Counted from the stretch's first letter, positions 17,387-25,851 are shown. The stretch is DNA of 64,000 nucleotides from Cellulomonas telluris (GCF_004886325.1 NZ_QXFN01000002.1:248001-312000); one strand, 5' to 3'. The notes: a model not told the origin generated them from the letters alone. A program made the numbers and translations.

Positions 17387-18111
17387 GCCGGCCCGCGCAG
17401 CAGGTACCCCACGCCCCGCCGGGTGTGGATCAGCGGCGGGAGCCGCTCCCCGTCGGGGCCCGTGAGCTGGTCGATCTTGCGGCGCAGGTAGGAGATGTAC
17501 GACTCGACGATGTTCGCGTCGCCGCCCCAGTCGTACTGCCAGACGTGGTCGAGGATCTGCGTCTTGGACAGCACCCGGTTCGGGTTGAGCATGAGGTAGC
17601 GCAGCAGCTTGAACTCGGTGGGGGACAGCTCCACCAGGTGCCCGCCGCGGCGGACCTCGTGCGTGTCCTCGTCGAGCTCGAGGTCGGCGTACCGCAGGAC
17701 GGAGGAGTCGAGCGCCTCGTCGGGCGTCGTGCGGCGCAGGATCGCCCGGATCCGCGCGACGACCTCCTCGAGGCTGAACGGCTTGGTCACGTAGTCGTCG
17801 CCGCCGACCGTCAGGCCCTGCACCTTGTCCGCGGTGTCGTCGCGGGCGGTGAGGAACAGCACGGGCACGTGCTGCCCCTTCTCGCGCAGGCGGCGCGTGA
17901 CCGTGAACCCGTCCATGTCGGGGAGCATGACGTCGAGCACGACGAGGTCCGGGTCGGTGTCGCGCGCGAGGCGCAGCGCCGATCCGCCGTCGGCCGCCGC
18001 GTGCACCTCGAAGCCGGCGAACCGCAGCGAGGTGGCCAGCAGCTCGCGGATGTTCGGCTCGTCGTCGACGACGAGGAGGCGGGCCTCGGTCCCGCCCGTC
18101 GGGGTGCTCAT
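17383..18111 (-). CDS. OmpR/PhoB-family response regulator
   Basis: 242 residues: receiver domain with phosphoacceptor D60 (VVLDVMLPD), switch Thr in LFLTAR and K110 (VTKPFS); winged-helix domain (about 140-240) with EFKLLRYLMLNPNRVLSKTQIL and YLRRKID. Its gene precedes and overlaps the kinase gene. Upstream (18134-18194) are two pairs of 7-base direct repeats spaced 11 bp, the layout OmpR-type dimers bind, suggesting autoregulation. Confidence 0.93.
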   Translation of the reverse strand: MSTPTGGTEARLLVVDDEPNIRELLATSLRFAGFEVHAAADGGSALRLARDTDPDLVVLDVMLPDMDGFTVTRRLREKGQHVPVLFLTARDDTADKVQGLTVGGDDYVTKPFSLEEVVARIRAILRRTTPDEALDSSVLRYADLELDEDTHEVRRGGHLVELSPTEFKLLRYLMLNPNRVLSKTQILDHVWQYDWGGDANIVESYISYLRRKIDQLTGPDGERLPPLIHTRRGVGYLLRGPA

Positions 18112-18133
18112 GTGACCAGTCTCGCGCCGCGCG

Positions 18134-18194
18134 CTGGGAGGCGCCTGGGAGCAGGGCCGGTCGGAGGCAACCGAATCTGGGAGTTCGCTGGACG
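18134..18194. promoter_or_regulatory. Phased direct repeats upstream of the response regulator
   Basis: CTGGGAG occurs at 18134 and 18145, then at 18177, followed by CTGGACG at 18188. Within each pair the spacing is exactly 11 bp and the pairs are three helical turns apart. This is how OmpR-family regulators bind (tandem head-to-tail). The site lies just ahead of the regulator ATG at 18111. Confidence 0.55.
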
Positions 18195-18293
18195 CCGGGA
18201 CGCGGGGGAAGGGACGAGACGGGAGGATCCGGGCGCCGCCCTGATCGTGATGGACATGTGACCTGCCCTTTCGGTCGTGCGCCGCCACGGGGC

Positions 18294-18299
18294 TACCGT
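18294..18299 (+). promoter_or_regulatory. -10 box of the glutamine amidotransferase gene
   Basis: TACCGT ends six bases before the GTG start at 18306; the transcript would begin at or beside the start codon, so the gene looks leaderless. Confidence 0.4.
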
Positions 18300-18305
18300 G
18301 GGAGC

Positions 18306-19115
18306 GTGACCGCATACACCACCGACCGCGTGCTCGCCACCGGCGGTCCCGCGGAGGGCCGTGACCTCGGCCTCAGCGGCGCGCGCCGGCCGCGCGTGAC
18401 CGTCGTCCAGAGCTCCCCCGACGTGACGCTCGACCGGTTCGCCGACTGGCTGACCGACGTCGACGTCCACCTCGTCCGTGCCGACCTCGGCGAGCCCGTC
18501 CCCGGCCCGACGGACGTCGGTGACGGCCTCGTCGTCCTCGGCGGGCACATGACCGCCCACGACGACGACCGTGCCCCGTGGCTGCCGGCGCTGCGCGCGC
18601 TGCTCGCCGTCGTGAGCGCGACGGACGTCCCCGCCCTCGGCATCTGCCTCGGCGCGCAGCTGCTCGCCGTCGCACGCGGCGGCCAGGTCCAGGTCGCCGC
18701 CCCGCCCGGGCGCGAGGCCGGTGTGGTGGACGTGCGCTGGCGCCCCGAGGCGGAGCAGGACGCGCTCCTGTCTGGCCTCGCGCTCGCCGCCGGTCCCGCC
18801 CGCACGACCCCGCAGCCGAGCATGCACGCCGACGCGGTGGTCGACCTGCCCCGCGGCGCCGTCTGGCTCGCCTCGTCGTCGGTCTACCCGTTCCAGGCGT
18901 TCCGCATCGGCTCGGCGTGGGGCGTGCAGTTCCACCCCGAGGCGAGCCGCGCGACCCTGCAGGCGTGGGCCGACGCCCACGAGGACGTCGACACCGACGC
19001 CGTCCTCGCGCAGGTCGACGCACGTGCGGGCGAGGTCGAGAGCGCCGGCCGTGCGCTGGCCGGCGCCTTCGCCGGCGTCGTCCGCGCCCGCGCGGCGGTG
19101 CGCGTCCCCGTCTGA
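18306..19115 (+). CDS. Class I glutamine amidotransferase-like protein
   Basis: 269 residues from a GTG. The GATase1 nucleophile elbow is LGICLGAQLLA with C114, and the His/Glu of the triad are in WGVQFHPEAS. The fold resembles stand-alone GuaA-type amidotransferases (YfeJ/GMP-synthase-like domain) that lack a synthetase partner. It would release ammonia from glutamine, but the acceptor is unknown. Followed at once by a near-perfect terminator shared with pspA. Confidence 0.82.
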   Translation: MTAYTTDRVLATGGPAEGRDLGLSGARRPRVTVVQSSPDVTLDRFADWLTDVDVHLVRADLGEPVPGPTDVGDGLVVLGGHMTAHDDDRAPWLPALRALLAVVSATDVPALGICLGAQLLAVARGGQVQVAAPPGREAGVVDVRWRPEAEQDALLSGLALAAGPARTTPQPSMHADAVVDLPRGAVWLASSSVYPFQAFRIGSAWGVQFHPEASRATLQAWADAHEDVDTDAVLAQVDARAGEVESAGRALAGAFAGVVRARAAVRVPV

Positions 19116-19150
19116 CGGGTCCCCCCGTCGGACGACGGGCCCCGGACACG

Positions 19151-19188
19151 CGACGAGCGTGCGACCCGGCAGGGTCGCACGCTCGTCG
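19151..19188. terminator. Bidirectional terminator, 17-bp perfect stem
   Basis: A 17-bp perfect stem (19151-19167 with 19172-19188) with a 4-base loop GGCA, between the convergent amidotransferase and pspA genes. No U-tract on either strand. Confidence 0.85.
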
Positions 19189-19200
19189 GCGTCGGTGGGG

Positions 19201-19965
19201 TCAGCGCTCGATCTCGGGCGTCACCTGCGTGCCCTCGAGCTGACGCGGCGCCGAGCCCTGCTTGAGGGCCATGAGCCGCGCCTCGATCTCCAGCTGCTCA
19301 CCGGCCGACTCGAGCTCGGCGAACTGCGAGTCCAGCGACGACGCGGCGATCTCGGCCTGGCCGAGGGCCATCGCCTCCTCGCGGCGCACCTTCTCCTCGA
19401 AGCGCGCGAGCTCGCTCGTCGGGTCGAGGACGTTGATCGAGCCGATGGCCTGCTGGACCTGCTGCTGCGCCTGCGCCGACTTCTGCCGGGCGACGAGCGT
19501 GTCGCGGCGCTGCTTGAGCTGACCGAGCTTGTCCTTCATCTGCGCGAGGCCGGACTTGAGCTTCTCGACCGTCTCGCGCTGCGAGGCGATGATCGGCTCG
19601 GCGTCGCGGACCTCCTGCTCGGCGGTGATCTGCTTGCTGATCGCGACCTTGGCGAGGTTGTCGAAGCGGTCCGCCCTGACGGTGTCGCCCTGGGCGCGGG
19701 CCTGGTCGGCGGCCGAGGAGGCGGCGAGCGCCTTCTGGCCCCACTCGCGCGCGGCCCGCACGTCCTCGTTGTAGTCCTGCTCGGCCAGGCGCAGGTTGCC
19801 GATCGTCTGCGCGATCGCCTTCTCGGCGTCGGCGATCGAGTTCGTGTAGTCCCGCACCAGCTGGTCGAGCATCTTCTGCGGGTCCTCGGCCTGGTCGATC
19901 AGGGCGTTGATGTTCGCCCGCGCCAGCTGCGTGATCCGCCCGAAGATGGACTGCTTCTCCGTCAT
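19201..19965 (-). CDS. pspA: PspA/IM30-family membrane-stress protein
   Basis: 254 residues, almost entirely heptad-patterned helix. It begins SIFGRITQLARANINALIDQ, the amphipathic membrane-binding helix of PspA/IM30/Vipp1, followed by ENPEKML-like QAEDPQKMLDQLVRDY. PspA proteins polymerise on damaged membranes (ESCRT-III fold). Preceded on the same strand by a TPM-domain membrane protein gene, 56 bases away, an arrangement found in several actinobacteria. A perfect 14-base palindrome sits in the gap. Confidence 0.92.
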   Translation of the reverse strand: MTEKQSIFGRITQLARANINALIDQAEDPQKMLDQLVRDYTNSIADAEKAIAQTIGNLRLAEQDYNEDVRAAREWGQKALAASSAADQARAQGDTVRADRFDNLAKVAISKQITAEQEVRDAEPIIASQRETVEKLKSGLAQMKDKLGQLKQRRDTLVARQKSAQAQQQVQQAIGSINVLDPTSELARFEEKVRREEAMALGQAEIAASSLDSQFAELESAGEQLEIEARLMALKQGSAPRQLEGTQVTPEIER

Positions 19966-19996
19966 CGTCCCGTGCCTCTCGTTCGTACCGGAAAAC

Positions 19997-20010
19997 CGTC
20001 TGGCCAGACG
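19997..20010. promoter_or_regulatory. 14-base perfect palindrome upstream of pspA
   Basis: CGTCTGGCCAGACG, a perfect palindrome, lies 32-45 bases upstream of the pspA start in the short gap after the TPM gene. It could be an operator for a separate pspA promoter or a small hairpin adjusting pspA level relative to the upstream gene. No evidence separates the two. Confidence 0.4.
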
Positions 20011-20021
20011 TCGCAGCGGCA

Positions 20022-22085
20022 TCAGAACCCGCCGTCGAAGCCGCCGTCGCCGAACCCGCCGCCGTCGAAGCCCCCGCCGTCGCCACCCCAGCCGCCACCG
20101 CCGCCGAAGCCGCCGCCGCCGCGCAGGATCGAGTCGAGCAGGATGCCGCCGAGGACCATGCCGCCGACGCCGGACACCATGTCGCCGGCCCCGCGGCGGC
20201 CGTAGCCGCGACCGCCGTACCCGCCGGGGCCGTAGCCGCCGCCGTACCCGGCCATCTGCTCGGCGTTCTCGACGTCGAGCTGGGCGAGGCGCTGTGCCTC
20301 GGCGACGAGCTGCTCGCCCTGCTGGGCCGTGGCGAGCGCGGCCTCGGGGTCGGTCGCGCGCTGGTCGAGCGCGCGCATGCGCAGGCGGTCCGCCTCGGCC
20401 AGGCGCGTGCGCGCCTGCGGGCCGACGGCGCCGCGCCGCGTGCTGACGTAGTCCGCCGTCGCGCGGACCGCGGAGTCGAGCCGCCCGAGGACGTCGTCGA
20501 GGAGCGCCTGCGCCCGCCGCGCCCGCTCGGCGTGCTCGCGCATCGGCGCGAGCGCCTCGTCGATCGCGGCCTCGGCCGCGGTGATGCGTCGCAGCGCGGC
20601 GATCGGGTCGCCCTGCCCCGAGCGGGCCGCCGACGCGACCGCGACGGCCTCGCGGGCCTCGATCGCCCGGGGCTCCACCTGCGGGTTGCCGCGTGCGAGG
20701 CGTGCCGCGTCCGACAGGTCGCTCGTGATGGACGCGACCGCCGCGTCGAGGCGGGCGCCGACGGCGGCGAGGTCCTCGCCCGCGCTGTCCACCGCGTCGA
20801 GCAGGCGACGGGCCTGGCCGAGCGCCTCCTCGGCGGCGCGCGCGTACCCCACGGCGGTGCTGCGGTCCCCGGCGGAGACGAGGCCGCGGCCCTGCGCGAC
20901 GGCGTTCGCGACCTCCTCGAGCAGCCGCTCGGCCTGGTCCGGGTTGCCGGACACCGACGCGAGCGCGCTGGCGGGGTAGCGGGCGGACAGCGCCGACAGC
21001 GCCGTGCGGGCGGGCTCCACGCGTCCGCGCAGGGTGGCCGCCTCGCGCTCGTGCGCGTCGAGGGCGTCGTCGACGCGCTCCTCGATGGCGCGCATGCGGT
21101 CGAACGCCTCCTTCTGCTCGTCCAGGCGCTGCCCGATCTCGCGGCACAGGCGCAGGATCGCGGCCGAGGTCGAGCGGACCTGCTCCTCGGTGTCCGGGAC
21201 GTCGTCGTCGAGCGTCTGGCGCAGTCGGAACGCCTCGGTGAGCCGCTGCTTGCCCTCGGCGAGCACGGTCTCGAACTCGCGCGTCGCCTCGGGGCCGAAC
21301 TGCGCCTGCGCGAACCCGAGCTCCTCGTCCGAGGACCGGAGCGCGTCGTCGAGGCGCACGAGGGCCTGGGCGGAGCGGCGGTCCAGCTCGGGCGTGGGCA
21401 CCTGGTGGAACTCGTCCGCGCTGCCCGCGACCCGGGTGGCACCGGCCGTGTCGGGCAGCGGGGCGCCCGCCGGCTTCCGGTTGCGCCGCGCGAAGGTGGT
21501 GAGCAGGAAGATCCCGCCGATGATCACGAGCCCGACGAGCAGTGCGGTCATGAAGCCTCCTCCGCCGCCGCCGGACGAGCCGGCCGGGGCTGCAGTGTCG
21601 CCCGTGGCGGCGGCCTGGACGCCCTCGGCGGCACCGATCGCGGCACCGGCCCAGTCGCCGGCACCCAGCTGGTCGCGCACCTGGTCGAACACGCCCTGCA
21701 GCTCGGCCTGCGTGAGGTCGCCCGTGGCCTCCGGCGCCAGCGCGACGCGCTGGGTCTCCGTCGCGACGGCCAGCACGAGGTCCTGCGCTCCGAGCGTGCT
21801 CTCGCTCGCCGTCGCGCGCGCCCAGTCCTGGCCCTGCTCCGGGCTGGTGAACTCGGGCACGTACACGACGTAGAGCCGGTAGCTCGTCTCCGCCGCCAGC
21901 TCGTCGAGCGCGGCCTGGACGCGGCCCTCCTCAGCGGCCGAGAGGACGTCGGAGACGTCGGTGACGTCGCTGGTGAGCGACGGCGGCGGCACGGCCGCGG
22001 CAGCACCCGCCCCGGCCACGAGCAGGGTCGCGCCCAGCGCGAACCCCGCCCCCACGGTCACGACCCGACCTCGCAGCGCACGCAC
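20022..22085 (-). CDS. TPM-domain membrane protein with coiled coil and Gly-rich tail
   Basis: 687 residues from a GTG preceded by AAAGGA. A signal/anchor (about 5-30) leads to a TPM (YgcG/Psb32-like) domain: SDVTDVSDVLSAAEEGRVQAAL and the short ATGDLTQAEL. A membrane segment lies at about residues 155-180 (MTALLVGLVIIGGIFLLTTFA). A long Ala/Glu/Arg-rich helical region follows (about 210-600), then a Gly-rich tail ending in GGGFDGGGFGDGGFDGGF. TPM domains face outward and are linked to membrane-protein repair. Adjacent to pspA, likely a membrane-stress pair. Function of the coiled coil is unknown. Confidence 0.82.
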   Translation of the reverse strand: MRALRGRVVTVGAGFALGATLLVAGAGAAAAVPPPSLTSDVTDVSDVLSAAEEGRVQAALDELAAETSYRLYVVYVPEFTSPEQGQDWARATASESTLGAQDLVLAVATETQRVALAPEATGDLTQAELQGVFDQVRDQLGAGDWAGAAIGAAEGVQAAATGDTAAPAGSSGGGGGGFMTALLVGLVIIGGIFLLTTFARRNRKPAGAPLPDTAGATRVAGSADEFHQVPTPELDRRSAQALVRLDDALRSSDEELGFAQAQFGPEATREFETVLAEGKQRLTEAFRLRQTLDDDVPDTEEQVRSTSAAILRLCREIGQRLDEQKEAFDRMRAIEERVDDALDAHEREAATLRGRVEPARTALSALSARYPASALASVSGNPDQAERLLEEVANAVAQGRGLVSAGDRSTAVGYARAAEEALGQARRLLDAVDSAGEDLAAVGARLDAAVASITSDLSDAARLARGNPQVEPRAIEAREAVAVASAARSGQGDPIAALRRITAAEAAIDEALAPMREHAERARRAQALLDDVLGRLDSAVRATADYVSTRRGAVGPQARTRLAEADRLRMRALDQRATDPEAALATAQQGEQLVAEAQRLAQLDVENAEQMAGYGGGYGPGGYGGRGYGRRGAGDMVSGVGGMVLGGILLDSILRGGGGFGGGGGWGGDGGGFDGGGFGDGGFDGGF

Positions 22086-22176
22086 CTGTCGATCCTTTCT
22101 CACGCCTGCACCCCTCGCAACGGACCGCGCACCCCCGGGGTTCCGTCCGTGCCGCACGGGTGACGTGCGGTGCCGC

Positions 22177-22770
22177 TCAGGCGCGTGCGCCGTCCAGGCC
22201 CGGGGCGCCCAGCCCCGCGCCGCCCAGCCCCGCGCGGTACAGGTCCCGCAGCACGCCGACCTCGCCGCCGTGGTGCATCGTCTCGCGGTGGAGGTGCAGG
22301 GCGAGCGCGGCGAGGGGCTGGTCGGCGAAGTCCGCGCCGCGCGGCCCGAGCGGGCGGGCGAGCGCGTCGTCGTCGCAGGCGGCGAGCCCGTCGTGCCACG
22401 CCCGGTACGACCGCTCCAGCAGGGCGACCGCCTCGTCCGCGGTCGCGGGCAGCGAGGCGGGGCGCAGTCGGGGGTCGAACATGTCCGCGCCCTCGGGCGG
22501 GGAGCCGAAGAACGCGGCGGCGCGCGTGCCGAGGACGTCCACCGCGATGTGCGCGAGCCGCCACGCGAGCGTCGTCACGGGCGGGGGCTCGGGCGGGCGG
22601 CGGTCGAGCCCGTCCGCCTGCCATGTGCCGTCGTCCGAGGGACGGACGGACCAGCAGCCGGCGACCGGCTCCCAGAGGTACTCCTCGTCCGTGAGCCCCT
22701 GCACGCGGGGCCAGAGGCTCGTCTCCCAGTAGAAGGTGAGCTGGTCGGTCAGCAGCGGTCCCCAGTGCAT
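22177..22770 (-). CDS. DinB-superfamily protein
   Basis: 197 residues in a four-helix arrangement. LAWRLAHIAVDVLG and the C-terminal LALHLHRETMHHGGEVGVLRDLY supply the three metal-binding His expected of DinB/mycothiol-dependent (MDMPI-like) enzymes. Such proteins often act as thiol-S-transferases; the thiol and substrate here are unknown. Ends in an Ala/Gly tail. Monocistronic by position, facing the same way as the TPM gene. Confidence 0.75.
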   Translation of the reverse strand: MHWGPLLTDQLTFYWETSLWPRVQGLTDEEYLWEPVAGCWSVRPSDDGTWQADGLDRRPPEPPPVTTLAWRLAHIAVDVLGTRAAAFFGSPPEGADMFDPRLRPASLPATADEAVALLERSYRAWHDGLAACDDDALARPLGPRGADFADQPLAALALHLHRETMHHGGEVGVLRDLYRAGLGGAGLGAPGLDGARA

Positions 22771-22930
22771 GCGTCCGTCCCCTCGTCGCGGCGGTGCCGG
22801 CGCGACACCCGCGCGCCCGGGCCCTGTCTACCGGGACCCACCGACACGACCTACGGCGCACGCCGGACGGGCGAGCAGCAGGGTCCGCCGGGAGCGCCGG
22901 GGCAGGTGCCGCACCGCCCGGCGCCCGGCG

Positions 22931-23353
22931 TCACCAGCCGCGCAGACGCTCCGGGGTGATGCGCAGGACGACCGAGTAGTCGGCGTGGAAGTCCTCCGCC
23001 GTCACGCCGAGCCGCCCGTACCCGCCGGCGTACTTCGCGTCGTAGGCGGCGCGCACGTCCGCGGGCAGGGGCCCGTCCTCGACGACCGCGGTCCCGGTCA
23101 GGACCTGCACGTCGTCACCCCCGGCGTCCGTGTCGAAGGCCAGGGCCACGGCGGGGTGCGCGCGCACGTTGCGCAGCTTCGCCTGGCGGGGCCGGCTCAC
23201 CACGTACGCCTCGGTCCCGGTCCACCAGAACCACACCGGCGTCGGCTGCGGCACGCCCGCCGGGTCGACCGTGGTCAGCCACACCACCTGCTCGTCGGCG
23301 AGCCGCTGCGCAGCGCGTCGCCCCAGGTGCGTCGTCGGGTCCAGGAGGGTCAT
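22931..23353 (-). CDS. PPOX-class (F420/FMN) flavin-binding oxidoreductase
   Basis: 140 residues, split-barrel fold. VVWLTTVDPAGVPQPTPVWFWWTGTEAYVVSRPRQAKLRNVRAHPAVALAFD is typical of the pyridoxamine-phosphate-oxidase-like F420-dependent family of actinobacteria. ATGA overlap with the upstream acetyltransferase gene indicates cotranscription. Substrate unknown. Confidence 0.82.
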   Translation of the reverse strand: MTLLDPTTHLGRRAAQRLADEQVVWLTTVDPAGVPQPTPVWFWWTGTEAYVVSRPRQAKLRNVRAHPAVALAFDTDAGGDDVQVLTGTAVVEDGPLPADVRAAYDAKYAGGYGRLGVTAEDFHADYSVVLRITPERLRGW

Positions 23354-23874
23354 GCCGGCGCAACCCCGGCGTCGGCGCGCGCATTCCGTGCCGGCTGCAG
23401 GGTGCGGAGCATGGTGTCGGAGCCGCCGTTGCGCCCGACCACCACGAAGCCGTGCCGCTCGTACAGCGCCCGGGCCGCCGCGTTGCCGTCCTCGACGCTC
23501 AGGCTCACGGCCCGCCACCCGGCGTCCCGGGCCCGGTCCAGCAGCCCGGCCAGCAGCGCGGACCCGACGCCGCGTCCTCGCGCCCCGGGCAGCACCGCCA
23601 ACCCCAGCTCCGGGACGTCGTCCGCCACGTAGCCGTACCCGGGCTCGTCCGCCGGCAGGGCCCGCGCCCAGACCCCGCCCAGCGCCTGCCCGTCCTCGAC
23701 CGCCACGAGCCCCAGGTCCCCGGGGCGCCCCCAGCCGCCGACGTAGCGGACCGTGTGCGGGTCACGCAGGACGTCGTTCCGCGTGAACCGGGCCTCGCCC
23801 GTCCAGTTGAACGCCTCCAGCAGCAGGTCGACGAGGAGGTCGGCGTCGTCGGGGGTCGCGTCACGCAGGTGCAC
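23350..23874 (-). CDS. GNAT-family N-acetyltransferase
   Basis: 174 residues from a GTG. The acetyl-CoA loop is LPGARGRGVGSALLAGLL (motif A) with the C-terminal NAAARALYERHGFVVVGR (motif B), both standard for GNAT enzymes. Acceptor substrate unknown. Coupled by ATGA to the PPOX gene downstream. Confidence 0.85.
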   Translation of the reverse strand: MHLRDATPDDADLLVDLLLEAFNWTGEARFTRNDVLRDPHTVRYVGGWGRPGDLGLVAVEDGQALGGVWARALPADEPGYGYVADDVPELGLAVLPGARGRGVGSALLAGLLDRARDAGWRAVSLSVEDGNAAARALYERHGFVVVGRNGGSDTMLRTLQPARNARADAGVAPA

Positions 23875-23947
23875 GGCAGGACGGTGCCACGCCGCGCCGG
23901 CGGGTGACGAGCCGATTCCGGACGGCCGGCGCCAGGCGTGGACGCGA

Positions 23948-24003
23948 CGAACCCGGACCTCTCCGCTGCACGAGGGGGCGGGGGGCGGAGAAGTCCGGGT
24001 TCG
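23948..24003. repeat. Palindromic repeat / terminator hairpin, copy 2
   Basis: Arms 23948-23966 and 23985-24003 are 19 bases with one mismatch. The right arm is identical to that of copy 1 (13887-13905); the left arm differs from perfect by one base at a different position. Located between the XPB helicase 3' side and the GNAT promoter. Confidence 0.8.
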
Positions 24004-24014
24004 TGGGGAGGGGG

Positions 24015-24085
24015 TGGGCGGCGCTCCGTGCCGGGCGGGTGCGCCGGCGCGCCCCCACCCTCTACTTCGCTACGCCCAGGTCCTC
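24015..24085. repeat. 71-bp direct repeat, outer copy (duplicated XPB 3' end)
   Basis: Identical over 71 bases to 24103-24173. Read on the minus strand it is a second copy of the last few codons and stop of the XPB gene plus its trailer, separated from the real one by 17 bases (24086-24102). Period 88 bp. Confidence 0.9.
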
Positions 24086-24102
24086 GTTCCTGTGGTCGGA
24101 CC

Positions 24103-24173
24103 TGGGCGGCGCTCCGTGCCGGGCGGGTGCGCCGGCGCGCCCCCACCCTCTACTTCGCTACGCCCAGGTCCTC
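24103..24173. repeat. 71-bp direct repeat, inner copy (at the XPB stop)
   Basis: Contains the true stop (24150-24152) and final codons of the XPB helicase gene and about 47 bases of its trailer; matches 24015-24085 base for base. Confidence 0.9.
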
Positions 24174-25796
24174 CGCGTCGACGATGGTGTAGGCGTAGCC
24201 CTGCTCCGCCAGGAAGCGCTGGCGGTGCGCCGCGAACTCCTGGTCGACCGTGTCGCGCGCGACCACCGTGTAGAAGTGCGCCGTCTTGCCCGACGCCTTC
24301 GGGCGCATGATGCGGCCCAGGCGCTGCGCCTCCTCCTGGCGGGAGCCGAACGAGCCGGACACCTGGATCGCCACCGACGCCTCGGGCAGGTCGATGGAGA
24401 AGTTCGCGACCTTCGAGACGACGAGCTTGGTGATCTCGCCCGAGCGGAACGCGTCGAACAGGCGCTGCCGCTCCTTCACGGGCGTCTCGCCCGTGATGAC
24501 GTCGGCGCCGATGTGCTCGGCGATCTCGTGCAGCTGGTCGAGGTACTGGCCGATGACGAGGGTCGGCTCACCGGCGTGCTTCGCGACGACCTGGTCGACG
24601 ACGCGCTGCTTGCCGTCGGCCGTCGCCGCCAGGCGGTACCGCTCCTCCGGCTCGGCCGTCGCGTAGAGCATCCGCTCGTGGTCGGGCAGCGTCAGGCGCA
24701 CCTCGACGCACTCGGCGGGCGCGATGTAGCCCTGCGCCTCGATGTCCTTCCACGGCGCGTCGAACCGCTTGGGGCCGATGAGCGAGAAGACCTCGTCCTC
24801 GCGGCCGTCCTCACGCACGAGCGTCGCGGTCAGGCCGAGCCGGCGGCGGGCCTGCAGGTCCGCCGTCATGCGGAAGATCGGCGCGGGCAGCAGGTGCACC
24901 TCGTCGTAGACGACCAGGCCCCAGTCGCGTGCGTCGAGCAGCTCGAGGTGCGTGTAGACGCCCTTCCGCTTCGTCGTCAGCACCTGGTAGGTCGCGATCG
25001 TGACCGGGCGGATCTCCTTGCGCGTGCCGGAGTACTCGCCGATCTCGTCCTCGGTCAGCGACGTGCGCTTCACGAGCTCGTCGCGCCACTGCCGGGCGCT
25101 GACGGTGTTGGTGACGAGGATGAGCGTGGTCGTCGAGCTCTTCGCCATCGCCCCGGCACCCACGAGCGTCTTGCCGGCGCCGCAGGGCAGGACGACGACG
25201 CCCGAGCCGCCGTGCCAGAAGTTCTCGACCGCCTGGTTCTGGTACGGGCGCAGCGACCACCCGTCCTCGGCGAGCGCGATGGGGTGCGCCTCGCCGTCGA
25301 CGTACCCCGCGAGGTCCTCCGCGGGCCAGCCCAGCTTGAGCAGCACCTGCTTGAGGTGCCCGCGCTCGGAGGCGTGGACGACGACGTCGGTCTCGTCGAT
25401 GCGTGCGCCCAGCAGCCCCGCGGTCTTCTTGGACCGCATGACCTCGACGAGCACCGCCGGGTCGAGCGCGTGCAGGACCAGGCCGTGCACCGGGTGCTGC
25501 ACGAGCTGCAGCCGCCCGTACCGGGCCATCGTCTCCGCGACGTCGACGAGCAGCGCGTGCGGGACCGGGTAGCGGCTGTACTCGAGCAGCGTGTCGACGA
25601 CCTGCTCGGCGTCGTGCCCGGCGGCGCGCGCGTTCCACAGGCCCAGCGGCGTCAGGCGGTAGGTGTGCACGTGCTCCGGCGCGCGCTCGAGCTCGGCGAA
25701 CGGGGCGATGGCGCGGCGGCAGGCGTCCGCGAGGTCGTGGTCGACCTCGAGCAGGAGCGTCTTGTCGCTCTGGACGATGAGCGGGCCGTCGGGCAC
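24150..25796 (-). CDS. xpb: DNA repair helicase XPB (bacterial type)
   Basis: 548 residues from a GTG. N-terminal domain (about 1-175) precedes a superfamily-2 core: Walker A PCGAGKT (204-210), DEVH box (298-301), GLTATLVREDG motif III, and the later motifs VIGQYLDQL, ITGETPVKERQ and the QRLGRIMRPK motif VI. This is the mycobacterial XPB architecture, a 3'-5' ATP-dependent helicase. Upstream on the same strand, 55 bases away, is the large helicase-associated protein with which it is regularly paired. Its 3' end is partly duplicated downstream. Confidence 0.94.
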   Translation of the reverse strand: MPDGPLIVQSDKTLLLEVDHDLADACRRAIAPFAELERAPEHVHTYRLTPLGLWNARAAGHDAEQVVDTLLEYSRYPVPHALLVDVAETMARYGRLQLVQHPVHGLVLHALDPAVLVEVMRSKKTAGLLGARIDETDVVVHASERGHLKQVLLKLGWPAEDLAGYVDGEAHPIALAEDGWSLRPYQNQAVENFWHGGSGVVVLPCGAGKTLVGAGAMAKSSTTTLILVTNTVSARQWRDELVKRTSLTEDEIGEYSGTRKEIRPVTIATYQVLTTKRKGVYTHLELLDARDWGLVVYDEVHLLPAPIFRMTADLQARRRLGLTATLVREDGREDEVFSLIGPKRFDAPWKDIEAQGYIAPAECVEVRLTLPDHERMLYATAEPEERYRLAATADGKQRVVDQVVAKHAGEPTLVIGQYLDQLHEIAEHIGADVITGETPVKERQRLFDAFRSGEITKLVVSKVANFSIDLPEASVAIQVSGSFGSRQEEAQRLGRIMRPKASGKTAHFYTVVARDTVDQEFAAHRQRFLAEQGYAYTIVDAEDLGVAK

Positions 25797-25851
25797 GCGG
25801 TTCTCCTCCGTGTCGGGGCGCCGCCCGGGACGGGGCGACGGGTGGTGCGGG

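Noticed and set aside
20022-20130. The GCC/CCG-rich stretch as a tandem DNA repeat or CRISPR-like array
   Set aside because: It encodes the Gly-rich C-terminus of the TPM protein in frame; units are irregular and there are no spacers.
24015-24173. The 71-bp repeats as ends of an insertion sequence
   Set aside because: They are direct, only 88 bp apart, with no transposase or target duplication, and one copy is the 3' end of xpb; a tandem duplication explains them.
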